A stretch of 64,000 bases of DNA, taken from the NCBI GenBank assembly GCA_030141605.1, contig JAQGDQ010000048.1:186001-250000 (forward strand), given 5' to 3'. The first letter of the stretch is position 1; the number at the start of each line of letters is the position of its first letter. Under the pieces are notes generated by a model, which was not told the origin of the DNA, ran no database searches, and saw only the letters and a program-made list of their open reading frames with translations. The DNA is from Tubiluchus corallicola. Taxonomy: Eukaryota > Priapulida > Priapulimorpha > Priapulimorphida > Tubiluchidae. The position numbers were made by a program, and so were the translations under genes. Shown here piece by piece: positions 12,801-24,666 of the stretch.

Positions 12801-13599
12801 CAAATAATACCCTAAATTTCAAGGAATTGTCCAACACGCCCGAGTATTCTAAGGTTACCTTTCTATAATTTGTTCTCGCTTTGTTTCGTAAAATTGTCCA
12901 CCAGAAGCTTGTTTAGTGTTACTAAACTACATATTTCCTTTTCATTTTTCTTTGAATTTTCTCTGGTACTATTACTATTTGGTGTATCATGTATTGTTTT
13001 TCTATAGTCAACATATTCTCCAATCGGAATAATTTTGCCACCTCAAGACGATTTTCTTAGCTTATACCATCTATATGCTGCTCTAAGATAACACCAGCTG
13101 CTTTGTTGGCGTGTAATATTTATACTGTCTTATTTGTTTCGGGAATTGCCCCATATGTTGACTACAGAGAAGAAGAACTCTTGGGACTCACCTAACGAGT
13201 TATAATAGATTAGTAGGTATTTAGATACCCTGTTATTCACTAAGCGTGCAGATTACATTCACACAAAATCAATAGTTCATTAAATGCGAACAGACTTTGT
13301 TTTTATAGATAACTAGACCTAGTTTTATGTCTAGGCATAGCTACTTTTTGCTTGCGAACACGGCAGGCATATAGGTAGATCCAGTCCATGGTTGCAAGCA
13401 AACTTTTTGCTCGAAGAGAATTGAAAATTTTTAGGAAGTAAATTCTGAGTAGCTTTCATTTCAAATATATATTCTGTCCATTAAAGTCCGTTTTTTTGGA
13501 TTATTTAATCTGTGTTGTGTCCATGTGAGGGTTTCATGTCTGTGCAGCCCTAGACAGTCGCCTTTGACAATATGCCGCGCTGATAACGACACGTAGGCA

Positions 13600-13624
13600 T
13601 GACGTCACTGCAACAATTATAAAG
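13600..13624 (+). promoter_or_regulatory. CRE and TATA box of the hemerythrin gene
   Basis: A perfect palindromic cAMP-response element tgacgtca lies at 13600-13607, followed by a TATA box tataaag at 13618-13624. The ATG is at 13696. This spacing suits transcription starting around 13650, giving a short 5' UTR. Control by CREB/ATF-family factors is inferred from the site alone. Confidence 0.65.
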
Positions 13625-13695
13625 GTCAGCATCACGTTTTAATTGCTTTACATTCGCGAAGACGTCTCGCAGATATCCTTCGAAAGTGCAGAAAA

Positions 13696-13749
13696 ATGGG
13701 TTTTCCAATTCCAGAGCCATTTTGCTGGGATGAGAGCTTTAAAGTTTTC
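13696..13749 (+). CDS. Hemerythrin coding exon 1
   Basis: This exon encodes residues 1-18, the N-terminal arm ending DESFKVF. It ends in phase 0 at the donor gtaagt. Confidence 0.93.
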
Positions 13750-16700
13750 GTAAGTTGTGAATTCTATTTACAGTTTACGCCGAGCCTGTATCACACGGAG
13801 CTTGATTAGTGTAATTTTTTTGAAGAAAAATATAATTATCTCGTTATAATGATATAGCTATCTCAACGTACCACGGCATTGTAACGATTTAATACCTCCA
13901 TTATAACAACATATATAGTTATCTCGTTATAATGAAGTAGTATCTCGTTATAATGACATAAAGATAACTTGTTATAACGACTTATAACAAGATACCGCCT
14001 CATTAAAACAATATACTACCTCGTTATCGCGACTATCTAACTAACGCACTTGACCTCAATTAAAGTTATTAAAGTTTATGCATTAATAACTCCTTTGTCA
14101 GTTTTTTTACGCACAAGAATTTCAGCATTTTACATTCAAAAGTATAATTATAAGGATTAGACATACAAGAATCGTTAAATAACAATTTATTTACCTTGGT
14201 GTTAGTTACCGATAATGACACGTTCCTGAAAGCACTAATTCTCTCATTTTTCTAAAATACATCAGAAAACTAAAGCCTAACATTTAACTGTTTTGAGATA
14301 TAAATCAACACACTTGTAAGCTAAAAACATGTCAGCTGAACATTTTCGCCGTTGACTCGGCCTCTAACACAGTGCTTTTGCACTCCAGGCATAGCCACAT
14401 ATTCACGTATAACGCAACCATAACAAAACTTTTGATTTAATTAATTGGGGGTTAGTTGATAAGAATAAACTAACGTCAGCACGTAGCAATATTGGGCGAA
14501 GACTTGGGATAGAATCTTCGGACAACTTGGGAGTGAGTGGATCTTCGCTATAACAAGATAATTATGTTTTTCTTCTCAAAATAAAATTGACACTGAGCTC
14601 TGAAGTATCTAATGTAAAATCTTAGAGCTGAAAAATCCCGCTCTTTAAATGGGAAAGATGCTGTGTAGTTTGTCTTTCGTTTTTGTGCTGTTCAACGCTC
14701 TGTAAAATGGTTATGGTGGGACTGAGATCAAAATTTAGCTCATTTTATAGGATCTGAAACGAGGCACTGAACCGACAGAGTTCACTTAGGCACATTAAGA
14801 TGCGTCTAAACAAGTAAAGTAACTTGGTCAGTATTGCTAAAATCAGTTTTTTCGGCAGTCGTTCATCTGTAGACTAACCAGGTTCGGCGCTGCTTAATTT
14901 CATAGCTAAACACGCATCGTGAGCACTGAATACTAAGTTGTTCAGGTCACACTTACTATTGACGAACAGCTTAGACGTAGAGTAACGGAGTGGGACTAAT
15001 ACCAATCTCGTTGTACTCTTATTAACGGTATTTCAGCCATTTAATAAAAGTTGATTTTACTAACATGAGGGTCCTCGTCGTGTCAGAGTGACATTCAAAG
15101 TGGTCATTCTTACACGTCAGGCCTCACCGATAATATAAGTGTCGTTTGTTTAGACTATCTGGCATTCCCGAAAGAAGCAAAGCTGTGCAGCAAAAGTAGT
15201 TTTACGTGCAGATAATTTTGGCCTGCTGGTAAGACGGGATTTGTGCCACTCCAGAATTATGCAAGTTAAATTGCCACGCAAAGCCGTCATTCATGCAAGT
15301 TTAGGCTATTGGGAAAGCGTGTTACTCATATACTTTCGCGACGAATTATCGGGTGCGTCCGATAGTCTAAACAGGGCTTAAGCTAAACTCTGTTAGTACA
15401 TAATACCATGTACTAGGTCAGTACGCAGCCATTCGACAGGTGGCACTTTAAAAGTAGCGGATATTATATTCTCTTGTGACCTGTCTCGTGATATTAACTA
15501 AACTTTTCTGCGTTTGTGGCACCTTTTCTGTGTTGCGTATAAAAATAACAAAATTATTAAAGTTGTCTTTCAAAAGTACTGTTTTGTTACTTTAGCTACA
15601 TAATACCTCTCGCTATTTACGTGTAGAATGGATATGCAGTACTTGTCGCATGCGGTTTCTGACATTAATTGCTATAATTTAAATAGGTTTGATTTTGCCT
15701 ACGACAATCGCACTGCCTACGATAAAGCAGTTATGTACTGTATTTTAAATTTCATGTTACATTTCCTTTAAACATTTCAAGGTTAGTTTATTTCGTTCGC
15801 CTTGTATTAATTCAGTAGGGCCTGTCAAAGTGTATTAATGATCAATAAACCATTACAATTAACTAACTAACTAATTGTCCAATTAATATTTTTTCCAAAA
15901 AACGAAATAATAAAAACGCTACTCGTAAAATGCAAAATGTGCGATGGTAGAACATTTTTCTTAATGTTTCAGTACGATAAACTAGATGAACAACACAAGC
16001 AACTGTTCAAAGGCCTCTACGATGTAAACAAAGATCCTGGCAATGCCAATAAAGTAAGAGAACTCAAAGACAGCGTTATTGAGCACTTCAATACCGAAGA
16101 GGTATGTTGTAAATAAATGTTATTACCGCTTTAAACAGTTTTAAATTACCCCCAATTTCGATACCTTCACTTCACCTTAATATACGCCGAGGATATCAAA
16201 TTACCTACACTGTTTTACATATGCGATCGAGCTCCCTAAGTGCCTGTGGTGTGCTAAAAGTACATAGACGCCAAAAGCGCCAGGTTGTCAACCCATCTTA
16301 GCAAGTGTTGCAGCGAGAAAATAGGATGCGAAGTTAGGAGCCATTCTTCTGATGTGTGTTGTTAATTTGACCAGTCTAAGTGCATACACAGATTTTATAG
16401 TGAAAATTTTTTGTGGCTGTATGAATGCGTATGTATGTTTTACACTAAAATTCGTTTTATACTTTTAGTATAGTTTAGCAAAAAATTGCGTGCTCTTAAA
16501 ATCACCGAATTTCAGAAATTAATGCAGAAGTGTAAATACGAGGATTATGTGACTCACAAGACGTATCACGATGATTTTGTTGAAAAGCTAGGTGGACTAA
16601 CTTTACCAGTTCCGGAAGACGCTATCAAGTGGGCTAAAAGCTGGTGAGTGCTCATTAATATATGTAATAGTATCCTCCATTTCCAGATTCGTCGTCCATT

Positions 16701-19700
16701 CTCCCCCCTCGCTCTTTCTCTCTCTCTCTCATTCGCGCTCTCTCTTTCTGTCTCTCGCTCTCTTTTCTTTCACTCTCTATTACATCAAGCTTTAAAAGAA
16801 AGCAAGTGTTTAGAAACACAAGCAGAGGAAGAAAATCTTACAAATATCCCAACGACTAAAAATTACTGTAAGTGAAAATTTGTGCCCCTCTGTCGGAAGA
16901 AATATCTGTAGACTAAGTCCGCCAGGCCCAGTCCCCGGTTACTTTCCAGCCCTGCGGCCCTTGCCCAGAAGCTAAATTTATGTCTTTCGTTCGTCAACGT
17001 TCTCTGTAAATAGAATATTGTGCACAGCCTAGTGACATCTACTGACGAAAAGGATTAGCGTCGCATTAGGACCTATACAGCAATCAACTACACATGCCCG
17101 TAGCAAAACACTTAAAATTAATGGGAACACCATTACTGAAACTACGAACACAAAATTGTTGGTAATAATTGTAGATAACAAATTAAAATGGAATCTTCAA
17201 TTGGAAAAGTATTCCTTAAGATGTCAGCTAGCATTACATACTTGCGACAAGTTAAAGGACAACTAAATTCTAAAACCAAACTGCATATATACAAAGCTTT
17301 TGTTCTACCGCATTATACCTACGCTTGCAATTTATACAATAATGCTGAAACGCAAACTTCGAACAAAATAAATACTTTTCAAAATTATGCCCTAAGACTC
17401 ATTACTGGTATCAGTAATAAAAACGCCTATGTGCTTTTAAAAAATGAATAAGCAAGTCAGTCAATCAAGAAAACTTTAAGAATACCAATAATCCAATTAC
17501 ACCCGAAATTTCACACCATGGTTTTCTTCTACAAATACACAAATAACATTAACATAGTGTTCTTAAGCAGCAAACTACCTCTGCTTCTAAAAATAGAGAA
17601 AAACAACAGGACTAACAATATTGGACAAATTACCACTAAAAATAAATATGGCCACGATAGAATAGATAAGACAGTAATAACCATTTGGAATAATCAATTA
17701 TTTAGCGAAAAACAAGAATCCACATTAAAAAATGATAAGAAAAGGTTAAAAAAGAGACTAATGACAACCTACGCAATACCCCAAAATATAAATGATTTTG
17801 ATAGTCTGTTGACAATTCTTATATTTTTCCACGACCATGTATTTAATAGCCCGAAATGCCTAAAATAGACATCATCTGCTTATCTACGACATTACAATTA
17901 TGACATAGAATATTGTTCATTTTATACATGATAAAAAGTAACCAATTTTGCCATATTCATCTTTTTAGTATTCTCTTAATTCTGTAAATATGTAAATTTT
18001 GTACATAACCTGTGTTTAGAAGTTTTATAAGTTAATAATAATTTTATAATGTTGTAGTTCTTTTCTTCATAGTATTAGTTGTAGTTGACGCTATTGCCAA
18101 TATTCACTTAAGTCGCATACACAGTATATGATCGACTGGTATGCTACCTCCGAGACGCAGTATACATTACTTATGTGCAATGTATTTTTTCACTTCGTAT
18201 ATAAGTTTTATTTGGCAAATAAAGACTTTATCCATCTATCTATACCCTAATGCTCCATTTTAATTAGGACATATGACGATATAATCTAAGAAAGGACGAA
18301 AGCTTCTTTAGGGCAACTTCACGGAAGCAGGCTATACCTATCTAGAACATCTTTTTGAAATACCTCACTGACCTTGTCGAACCATGGGCGCCAAATTGAT
18401 ATTAAATTTTACTAAAAAATTTCTTGTATAAATTTCGCAGCTATGTTCTGATAGCTATAATAAATCAATAATTACGTAAATCATAAATTAAGTAATATAT
18501 TACACCCAATGATGAATGTTAGTAGAGGCACCGTAATACTTAGCATAATTCATTACCCTAGAAATCGACTGTTATATCCGCCTCTTCACGTCATCGTATG
18601 TACGTCTCCGTCATGCTTTATTTACGAAATGAAGTCGATGTAGCAAATGATCGTACTTCTGCCTTGATGAAGCTCATCAAGACAACACATTACTCGCAAA
18701 TCGTGCAGATTACAATGAAGCACGTGTATCGGGTTGTGCACGATAAGTTCTGACTAATAAATGCAAGTAAATTATTCGCATTCTCCGGACATTATGAAAA
18801 GAACTAGAACACCTAGCCTAAGCTTAAGCCTTGCCCAAACTAGTTTCGTTAGTTAAATCGAAGACACAGCACATTGATTAATCTACCTTGTGATGCGCAC
18901 GTATGCATGCTTACGAGAACCTATACCTCGTTTGCTCAGCGAATTCACGCGAAAAAGTTTTGCTTTCTGTCGTAAGTAGGTGTTCAATTTACACGTAAGC
19001 AGGTGTTGCGACTAGTGCAGATGGGGCAGGCCTGACTAAATGTAAGGTAGTCACTGGAGATTCCTTGGCCGAGCAATAAGTTTACATAAAATTTTACTTT
19101 AAAGAGGGATCTGCCGACCAACTTCAGATAGTGGCTTCGCAGCAAGGGTAGTCTACGGGGGGGGGGGCGCTACCACTTCAAGATGGTATTGCTTCTTGTG
19201 GGATTCTGTATTAACACTTGTCGGTTAATCGTATTAAATGCAACAGGACAAGATGCAACAATAATAATTATAGTATATTGTAATCACGTTTAATGACAAA
19301 ACATTAGGCACGAAAATCAAACCGATGAAATATGTCATTAAAGCACAATACATCGAAACAAAACATTGGCAAAAATTTCCGAAAAAGTTATTGGGCAAAA
19401 GCGAAAACAAAATTAAGCAATAGCACCAAAAATAAACAGTGTTCATTATTAAACATATTATAATGACTTGGTAATATTTCCATTGGAACATAAACTAAAC
19501 TAACCGTAGCAAATGTTCGTCTAAGGGCTTATCCTAACTACCACCCACCCCTGGGGAAATGCTAGCAAGTTAACGAGTTAAGAGTAGCATTCAGGGCTGT
19601 GACGTCACGTGTAAATTAGCAGCATCCGGAAACATTTCGTGGCTAATCCTCATGCATAATTTCAATGTCTGGCATGACTTCAGCTCGTGTAGGATCACGT

Positions 19701-21227
19701 TTATATTGAACATTTATCAATTGTGAATACCATTAGTCCATCTGTACCCATGACACGCTGCATAGTAACGGCAAACAATAAATCAACTTACAGATCGGTA
19801 TCCCGTGGGATAGTCTGAAGCTCTAGATACCTCTTGCTGGCCTTAAATAAACAAGAGAACTGTCGTGGTGTCCTTCTCGTCTATCGCTCAACCGGTAGTC
19901 CTCCAGCCACAAGTACTATCACCATAACATCGGGTGCTTGAGAGTCCATTAACTGTCCAAAATCATCACCCATCAACTATGACAGCAGTAATCAAAAGTA
20001 GTAAAATGGACAAACATTGTCGTTCGAAAGTTCAGCAAAACTGCCATTACGAAAAGTCTGACCTATGTAATGTTTTCAGGTCCAGTACCAAAGCTCAACT
20101 GTTTTCTACCTTATACACCTGTATCGTGACGAGTTTTCTGGGTCACCTCTCCGCATTCAAAAGTTGATCAGACGGCTTCATATCGCGCACAAAATTGAAT
20201 GCTACAAACCAACCCGCAGAACTTAAATTCCTAAATCTTGGGTTTAAAGGGCAACTGAACCATTTTTAATACTTGTTTTCAGGTTTAGTTGATAATATGA
20301 CAATAGCTTGGTTGTCATATTAATTATTATTATTGATAACACCATCATTACATTATTTCTCATCAGACTTTCTGGGGGAAAATAAACAGTATGTTACAGC
20401 AGGTTTTGGTGAATCGCGCATAAGCCTTGCGTCAGGAAATATCTCTGTACTGTTCGGATTTTTCGCCGTTGACAAACAATCATAGGGCTATGTACCCACC
20501 GTGGCTTGGCATTTGCGACAGAGAAAACGGATCATGGCCTCATAGGCTGTTAGACCCTCATAACAGACTAACTAAGTTACTAACTATAACAAATTCTAAA
20601 TAGTAGAATGCCGTACATTATAAGCATGCAACTTAAAAATAAACAGGACGATTTTCCAGATCCTATCTCATTTTGTAATATTTTCTAAAATATATATTTT
20701 ATTATTGAATGTGAAAGCCACTATAAGGTCTGTACTCAAGTAACTTGAACTGCATCCCCATTATTCTACCTACATATTTACCCTTGCCTAATCGTGCGTA
20801 TTATGATTTTGTTTTCTCTTCCTTGCATATTTGATTATTTCATATCGGTATATTTCCTGCATGTGTTGCGGTTTGGAAATCGCGTTTTACATTTTGTTAT
20901 TTTCTTAATTAAAATATAATACTCACATTTGTATGTGAGCTTATGTGACTTTGAAGACGAGCTTTTAAATAATTTTAGCTCTTGACAATTCTTATTTGTA
21001 TATATAGGCAGGACGCACCAGCTTGTTTTTATTTGTAAATAACAAACAAAAAACTGGACTATAGGTACTGTTTCATGGGCTAGAAACTACAGTTACGCAA
21101 TGACAGTAAGTGCAAACAATAATAAACCCGCATTTACTGGTATTTTTATTAACGAACAGTCATTCGCTATTTCAGGTTAGTGAATCATATCAAAGAAGTC
21201 GATTTCAAATACAAGGGGAAATTATAA
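13696..21227 (+). CDS. Hemerythrin / myohemerythrin, 4 coding exons, 120 aa
   Basis: This encodes a non-haem di-iron oxygen-binding protein. Coding exons are 13696-13749, 15973-16101, 16516-16643 and 21176-21227; each junction has GT-AG signals and the joined frame is 363 nt with a single terminal stop. The seven residues that hold the two irons in characterised hemerythrins are all present at the right spacing: His26, His56, Glu60 (HFNTE), His75, His79 (HKTYH), His108 and Asp113. The start MGFPIPEPFCWDESF and end KYKGKL match family ends, and 120 aa is the usual length. No signal peptide is seen, so it should be intracellular, as for myohemerythrin or coelomocyte hemerythrin; the two cannot be separated here. 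The ATG is the first after the TATA box. AATAAA signals follow at 21754 and 21805. Confidence 0.95.
13822..14575. mobile_element. Foldback/MITE-like element with 30-bp terminal inverted repeats, in hemerythrin intron 1
   Basis: The left arm 13822-13851 starts gaagaaaaatataattat and the right arm 14546-14575, read inverted, starts gaagaaaaacataattat; 26 of 30 bases match. Next to the left arm lie further copies of atctcgttataatga (13925, 13950) and inverted copies ttataacaagata (13980). The interior has no recognisable coding sequence. I could not define a target-site duplication, so the superfamily is open. Confidence 0.65.
15147..15373. mobile_element. Small inverted-repeat element (about 227 bp), in hemerythrin intron 1
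   Basis: The sequence tgtttagactatc at 15147 recurs inverted at 15373 (gatagtctaaaca). The similarity extends to about 20 of 25 bases and ends in cccga on both arms. This is the layout of a short MITE. No clear target duplication was found. Confidence 0.5.
15973..16101 (+). CDS. Hemerythrin coding exon 2
   Basis: This exon encodes residues 19-61, helices A and B, with iron ligands His26, His56 and Glu60. The acceptor is tttcag and the donor gtatgt; both boundaries are phase 0. Confidence 0.94.
16516..16643 (+). CDS. Hemerythrin coding exon 3
   Basis: This exon encodes residue 62 through most of Trp104, helices C to the start of D, with ligands His75 and His79. It ends in phase 2 inside the Trp codon at the donor gtgagt. 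Confidence 0.94.
16700..16785. repeat. CT-rich microsatellite in hemerythrin intron 3
   Basis: This is a (CT)n/(TCTCGC)n pyrimidine tract just after exon 3. An open frame of Ser-Leu repeats across it is not a gene. Confidence 0.8.
17095..18245 (+). mobile_element. Non-LTR retrotransposon 3' end in hemerythrin intron 3
   Basis: From about 17100 a frame reads KTLKINGNTITETTNTKL; it shifts near 17190 and continues as KMSASITYLRQVKG, LHIYKAFVLPHYTYACNLY and FQNYALRLITG. These are the conserved post-RT motifs of jockey/CR1-like ORF2. A second block at 17518-17868 continues the C-terminal tail. The element ends with aataaagactttatc and a short (ATCT)n tail at 18227-18245, the normal LINE 3' end. 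It is 5' truncated with a few stops, and it looks the least decayed of the LINE copies here. Confidence 0.85.
18246..21175. other. Remainder of hemerythrin intron 3
   Basis: No exon or RNA gene was recognised. A G run lies near 19157-19166. The short ORFs are low-complexity and lack support. Confidence 0.5.
21176..21227 (+). CDS. Hemerythrin coding exon 4
   Basis: This exon completes Trp104 and encodes residues 105-120 (LVNHIKEVDFKYKGKL), carrying ligands His108 and Asp113 before the TAA stop. The acceptor is atttcag after a 4.5-kb intron. Confidence 0.93.
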
Positions 21228-21753
21228 GAACTTGTTAGACCACTTCAACAAGACGTACATCGTAAGTGGAAGCTGTAATGCAGCATGGTATCTTGATCAA
21301 GTCTTCAACCTTGATTAGTATTTGCAAACATAATTTCAACAGGTTTTTGCTGAGACTGAACGCGATTTCTTTATAAAATACATTTAATGTTAATTGCATC
21401 TTTTTGTTTGATGAATGTAAATTCCTTTTTTCATGTAGTACAGGATGCTCATACAAAAACAAACCAATCCATAAGTAACACAGAGGAAGCCTAATACAGA
21501 AAGAAAACAGGGAATGCACTGCAACGTGCTTTATCCCAAGTTGACAACTGCATGTTTAAGTTGTGAGAAGAGAAATTTTATTTAATGGACAGTTGCTGCC
21601 ACCATTCACATAAAAACAATGATTAACAAGAGAGCATGAAATATCAAATCTGAATTTAATTCTGTAACACTGTAAAACACATACAACAAAGAATAGAAGA
21701 ATACATTCACAACAATAACAAGTCTATTATAGACAGTAGTAATTAAGTATTAA

Positions 21754-21810
21754 AATAAATAACACACGAATATGTAATAAAAAACAGTTGTAACAAATAT
21801 TAACAATAAA
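21754..21810 (+). terminator. Polyadenylation signals of the hemerythrin gene
   Basis: Plus-strand AATAAA hexamers occur at 21754-21759 and 21805-21810, about 530-580 bases after the stop. Use of either is inferred from position only. Confidence 0.4.
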
Positions 21811-21916
21811 AACAATGCCATCACTCCAATTTATAGATCCAATTTATAGATGCATATGCAAATAAGGGCCTCAGATTTGTCTTTAGTATTTAAGATAAAA
21901 TGATCGTGGAAAGACA

Positions 21917-22056
<140 letters not shown>

Positions 22057-22714
22057 AGCATTAAATAGCAATTTCAAAAACCATACTCTACCTAAATATT
22101 TTGTACCATAGTTTATCTATGGGACCAAAGTAGATCATATATATAAGTCTTGTAAATCTTGTAAATCCAGCAACACATGACATACAAAGTACAAGAATAA
22201 CATTTTGGTTCAATAAAATATGGTACATACCACAGAATGCTGTCTGGTTCCAAGATACAACTACAGTAAAACAGGTAAAGTTGTAACACGGTCATTGTTC
22301 TTTCCATTATTCTAACAAATAAGCAGAAATGATTATCTGTCTACCTCCCTTTCAACGTTGACTATTCAATGAATAAGCTGCTAATAAAAAAGCGGTTGGC
22401 AGAGATAAGCAAAGTAGAAATGCTGATGAAAACAAAATGTAATAATATTACCAGAATTAATAAATACAAAGTAAATATGGACTTTTACTACACTAAGTTA
22501 AGACTTAAAAAACTTAAAAAAAAATCTAGTTGTCAACTAAACATCAGTTCTTAGTTCTCAGCTTCAGTGTGCTGATTCTGGGTTCCAGTCTTCCCAATGT
22601 TCTAGTTAAAAAGATCCAGACCCAGAGTTACCAATGAACAACTCAGAAAAAGTCAGACAATCACTTCCAAAATTACAGAAATTAAGCACTCAACAGCAAT
22701 AAAAACCAGTCAGT

Positions 22715-22999
22715 TCAATTGATAAACACACGAAGAAATCTATTGTAGTCAACAGACCCTAGCAGATCTCTGTCATAGAATGAAACTACATGATAAAACT
22801 CATCATTGCTATAGTTAATGTCAAACTGTTGCAAAATACGGCGGAAATCTCCAATCTTAACACGTCCAGTATTCATCGGATCAGCAGTTAAGCACTTTCG
22901 CCGGATAGAATTCCAGTTATCAGCAATGCGAGTGTGGTAACGCAACATCGCTTTGGAGAAGTCGGTCTGTACATCTCCAATTGCATCAAAATTGACATC
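22715..22999 (-). CDS. EF-hand gene coding exon 20 (last)
   Basis: This exon encodes about residues 975-1068 and the TGA at 22715-22717. It holds a full EF-hand pair: DPMNTGRVKIGDFRRIL and YDRDLLGSVDYNRFL. In both loops position 12 is not Glu (Asp, Arg). Confidence 0.9.
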   Translation of the reverse strand, partial: DVNFDAIGDVQTDFSKAMLRYHTRIADNWNSIRRKCLTADPMNTGRVKIGDFRRILQQFDINYSNDEFYHVVSFYDRDLLGSVDYNRFLRVFIN

Positions 23000-24610
23000 C
23001 TAAAGATATAAAAATAAGTGCTATAAGCAGCAGTTATTTAAAATAAACGATTAGATCCATCAATTCTAGCTTTGCACCGCTTAAATGTTGTGCTATGGCC
23101 AGTTAAATTTTGCATAGTTTCATCTTTCTCTTGAATGTAAATGGTGCCAATTGGCGGTGTGATTTTACAAAAATAATTCATGCTTACATTGTCTTACAAG
23201 TCTGCATAGCTCGGTGGCAAAGCATGCAAGTTTTAATATTACAGTCGGTGTTCAAGTTTTGATTAACACACAGTTGTTTAACATAAACTGCCAAGTTTAT
23301 TAGCTCTAATCTTTCACAATTAAGATTCATTATTTAAAGGATTCACACTGTTAGTTTGATTTACTGCCAGTTGAAACATTACCTCATAGTGGGGCAAGCA
23401 AACAACAACCAGCTGATATAAGACTGAAACATTGTTTATATAAACTGCATTTTAAACATGTACTCCCACTTTAAATTTAGGCAACAACCTTGAATTTTAT
23501 CATTAGATAGGTGACTTCAGTAGTTGAGCTGGTTATTGTTGACTGCTGAGCCACTTGTAATTGGTTTTTTCTTCTCGTGCACATAATCCTGGCTCTGTGA
23601 GACATGCTACACCTCACAAATCAAGTTAGCATCATGGTTATCACTTGATCGCATTTCACTTAACTACTAGCAGTTCCAAGAAATACGAGCTATAAGGATT
23701 AGACTGTATATCTAATCAGGAACATTAAGTAGGAGGTATATGAAATAAACTGCTTAAGTTAAGCACAAATGGATCAGGAACTAGCAGGCTAAATAATAAG
23801 ACTTCAGTGATTTTCATTACGGTGATTGCAAATTATATCCTAGGGCCTTAACAGGACTTCAAGATCTAAGAGATAATAGAAAATCCACATAAAGGGATCT
23901 AGACAAGATCCTGATCTAAGTTGATTGTATACCTATTAAAAGTATAACAGCTTAACTTATTTTTTGGAAGATTTCAACAAAAAAATACGTAACTTTCAAA
24001 ATAAACTTCTTCAACACTTTTTAGCATTATTTCAATTATGTCAAGCCAAATGCTCATTTACAGATATCAAAAATATCAGACCAGATGAATGATTAATCTT
24101 GAATTAATGATGGAATTAAGAGAGTTAATAAAACAAATTGACAGAACAAATGGCTGAACGAAAAATGCTATGACACAGCCTGTAAATTAGCCAAGATTAA
24201 AATAATAATAAAGTGTTAAGTAAGTCATAAATAGCAGTTTACGTGAATGAATGAAAGATAGAAAGGCAAGCCAAGCAGGATGATCCATAATGCCAAAAAA
24301 AGTTTAGCAATTTATCCAAACAGAAGGCAGCATATTGAGAATGGCTAAACAAATTGCACAAAACCAAAAGACCAACAGAGAGTAACATACTACTCAAATA
24401 TACTGACTAGACATGAGCACAAGATGAAAAATCAACCTGAACAAAATGATTGAGTTTGAGTAAGTGGTTAAAGGTTAAACCAGGCATATCAAACAAATCA
24501 TATAGCTGCAAGCATGCAATAGCTAATAAATTAGGCAATTCTGTAGTGTAAATTATATAAAAAACAATATTTCAAAATCATGGAATGCAAAATGTAGAAT
24601 ATTTTGAGGT

Positions 24611-24666
<56 letters not shown>

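Noticed and set aside
16648-16875. Ser-Leu-rich ORF after hemerythrin exon 3
   Set aside because: It is intronic and spans the CT-rich tract.
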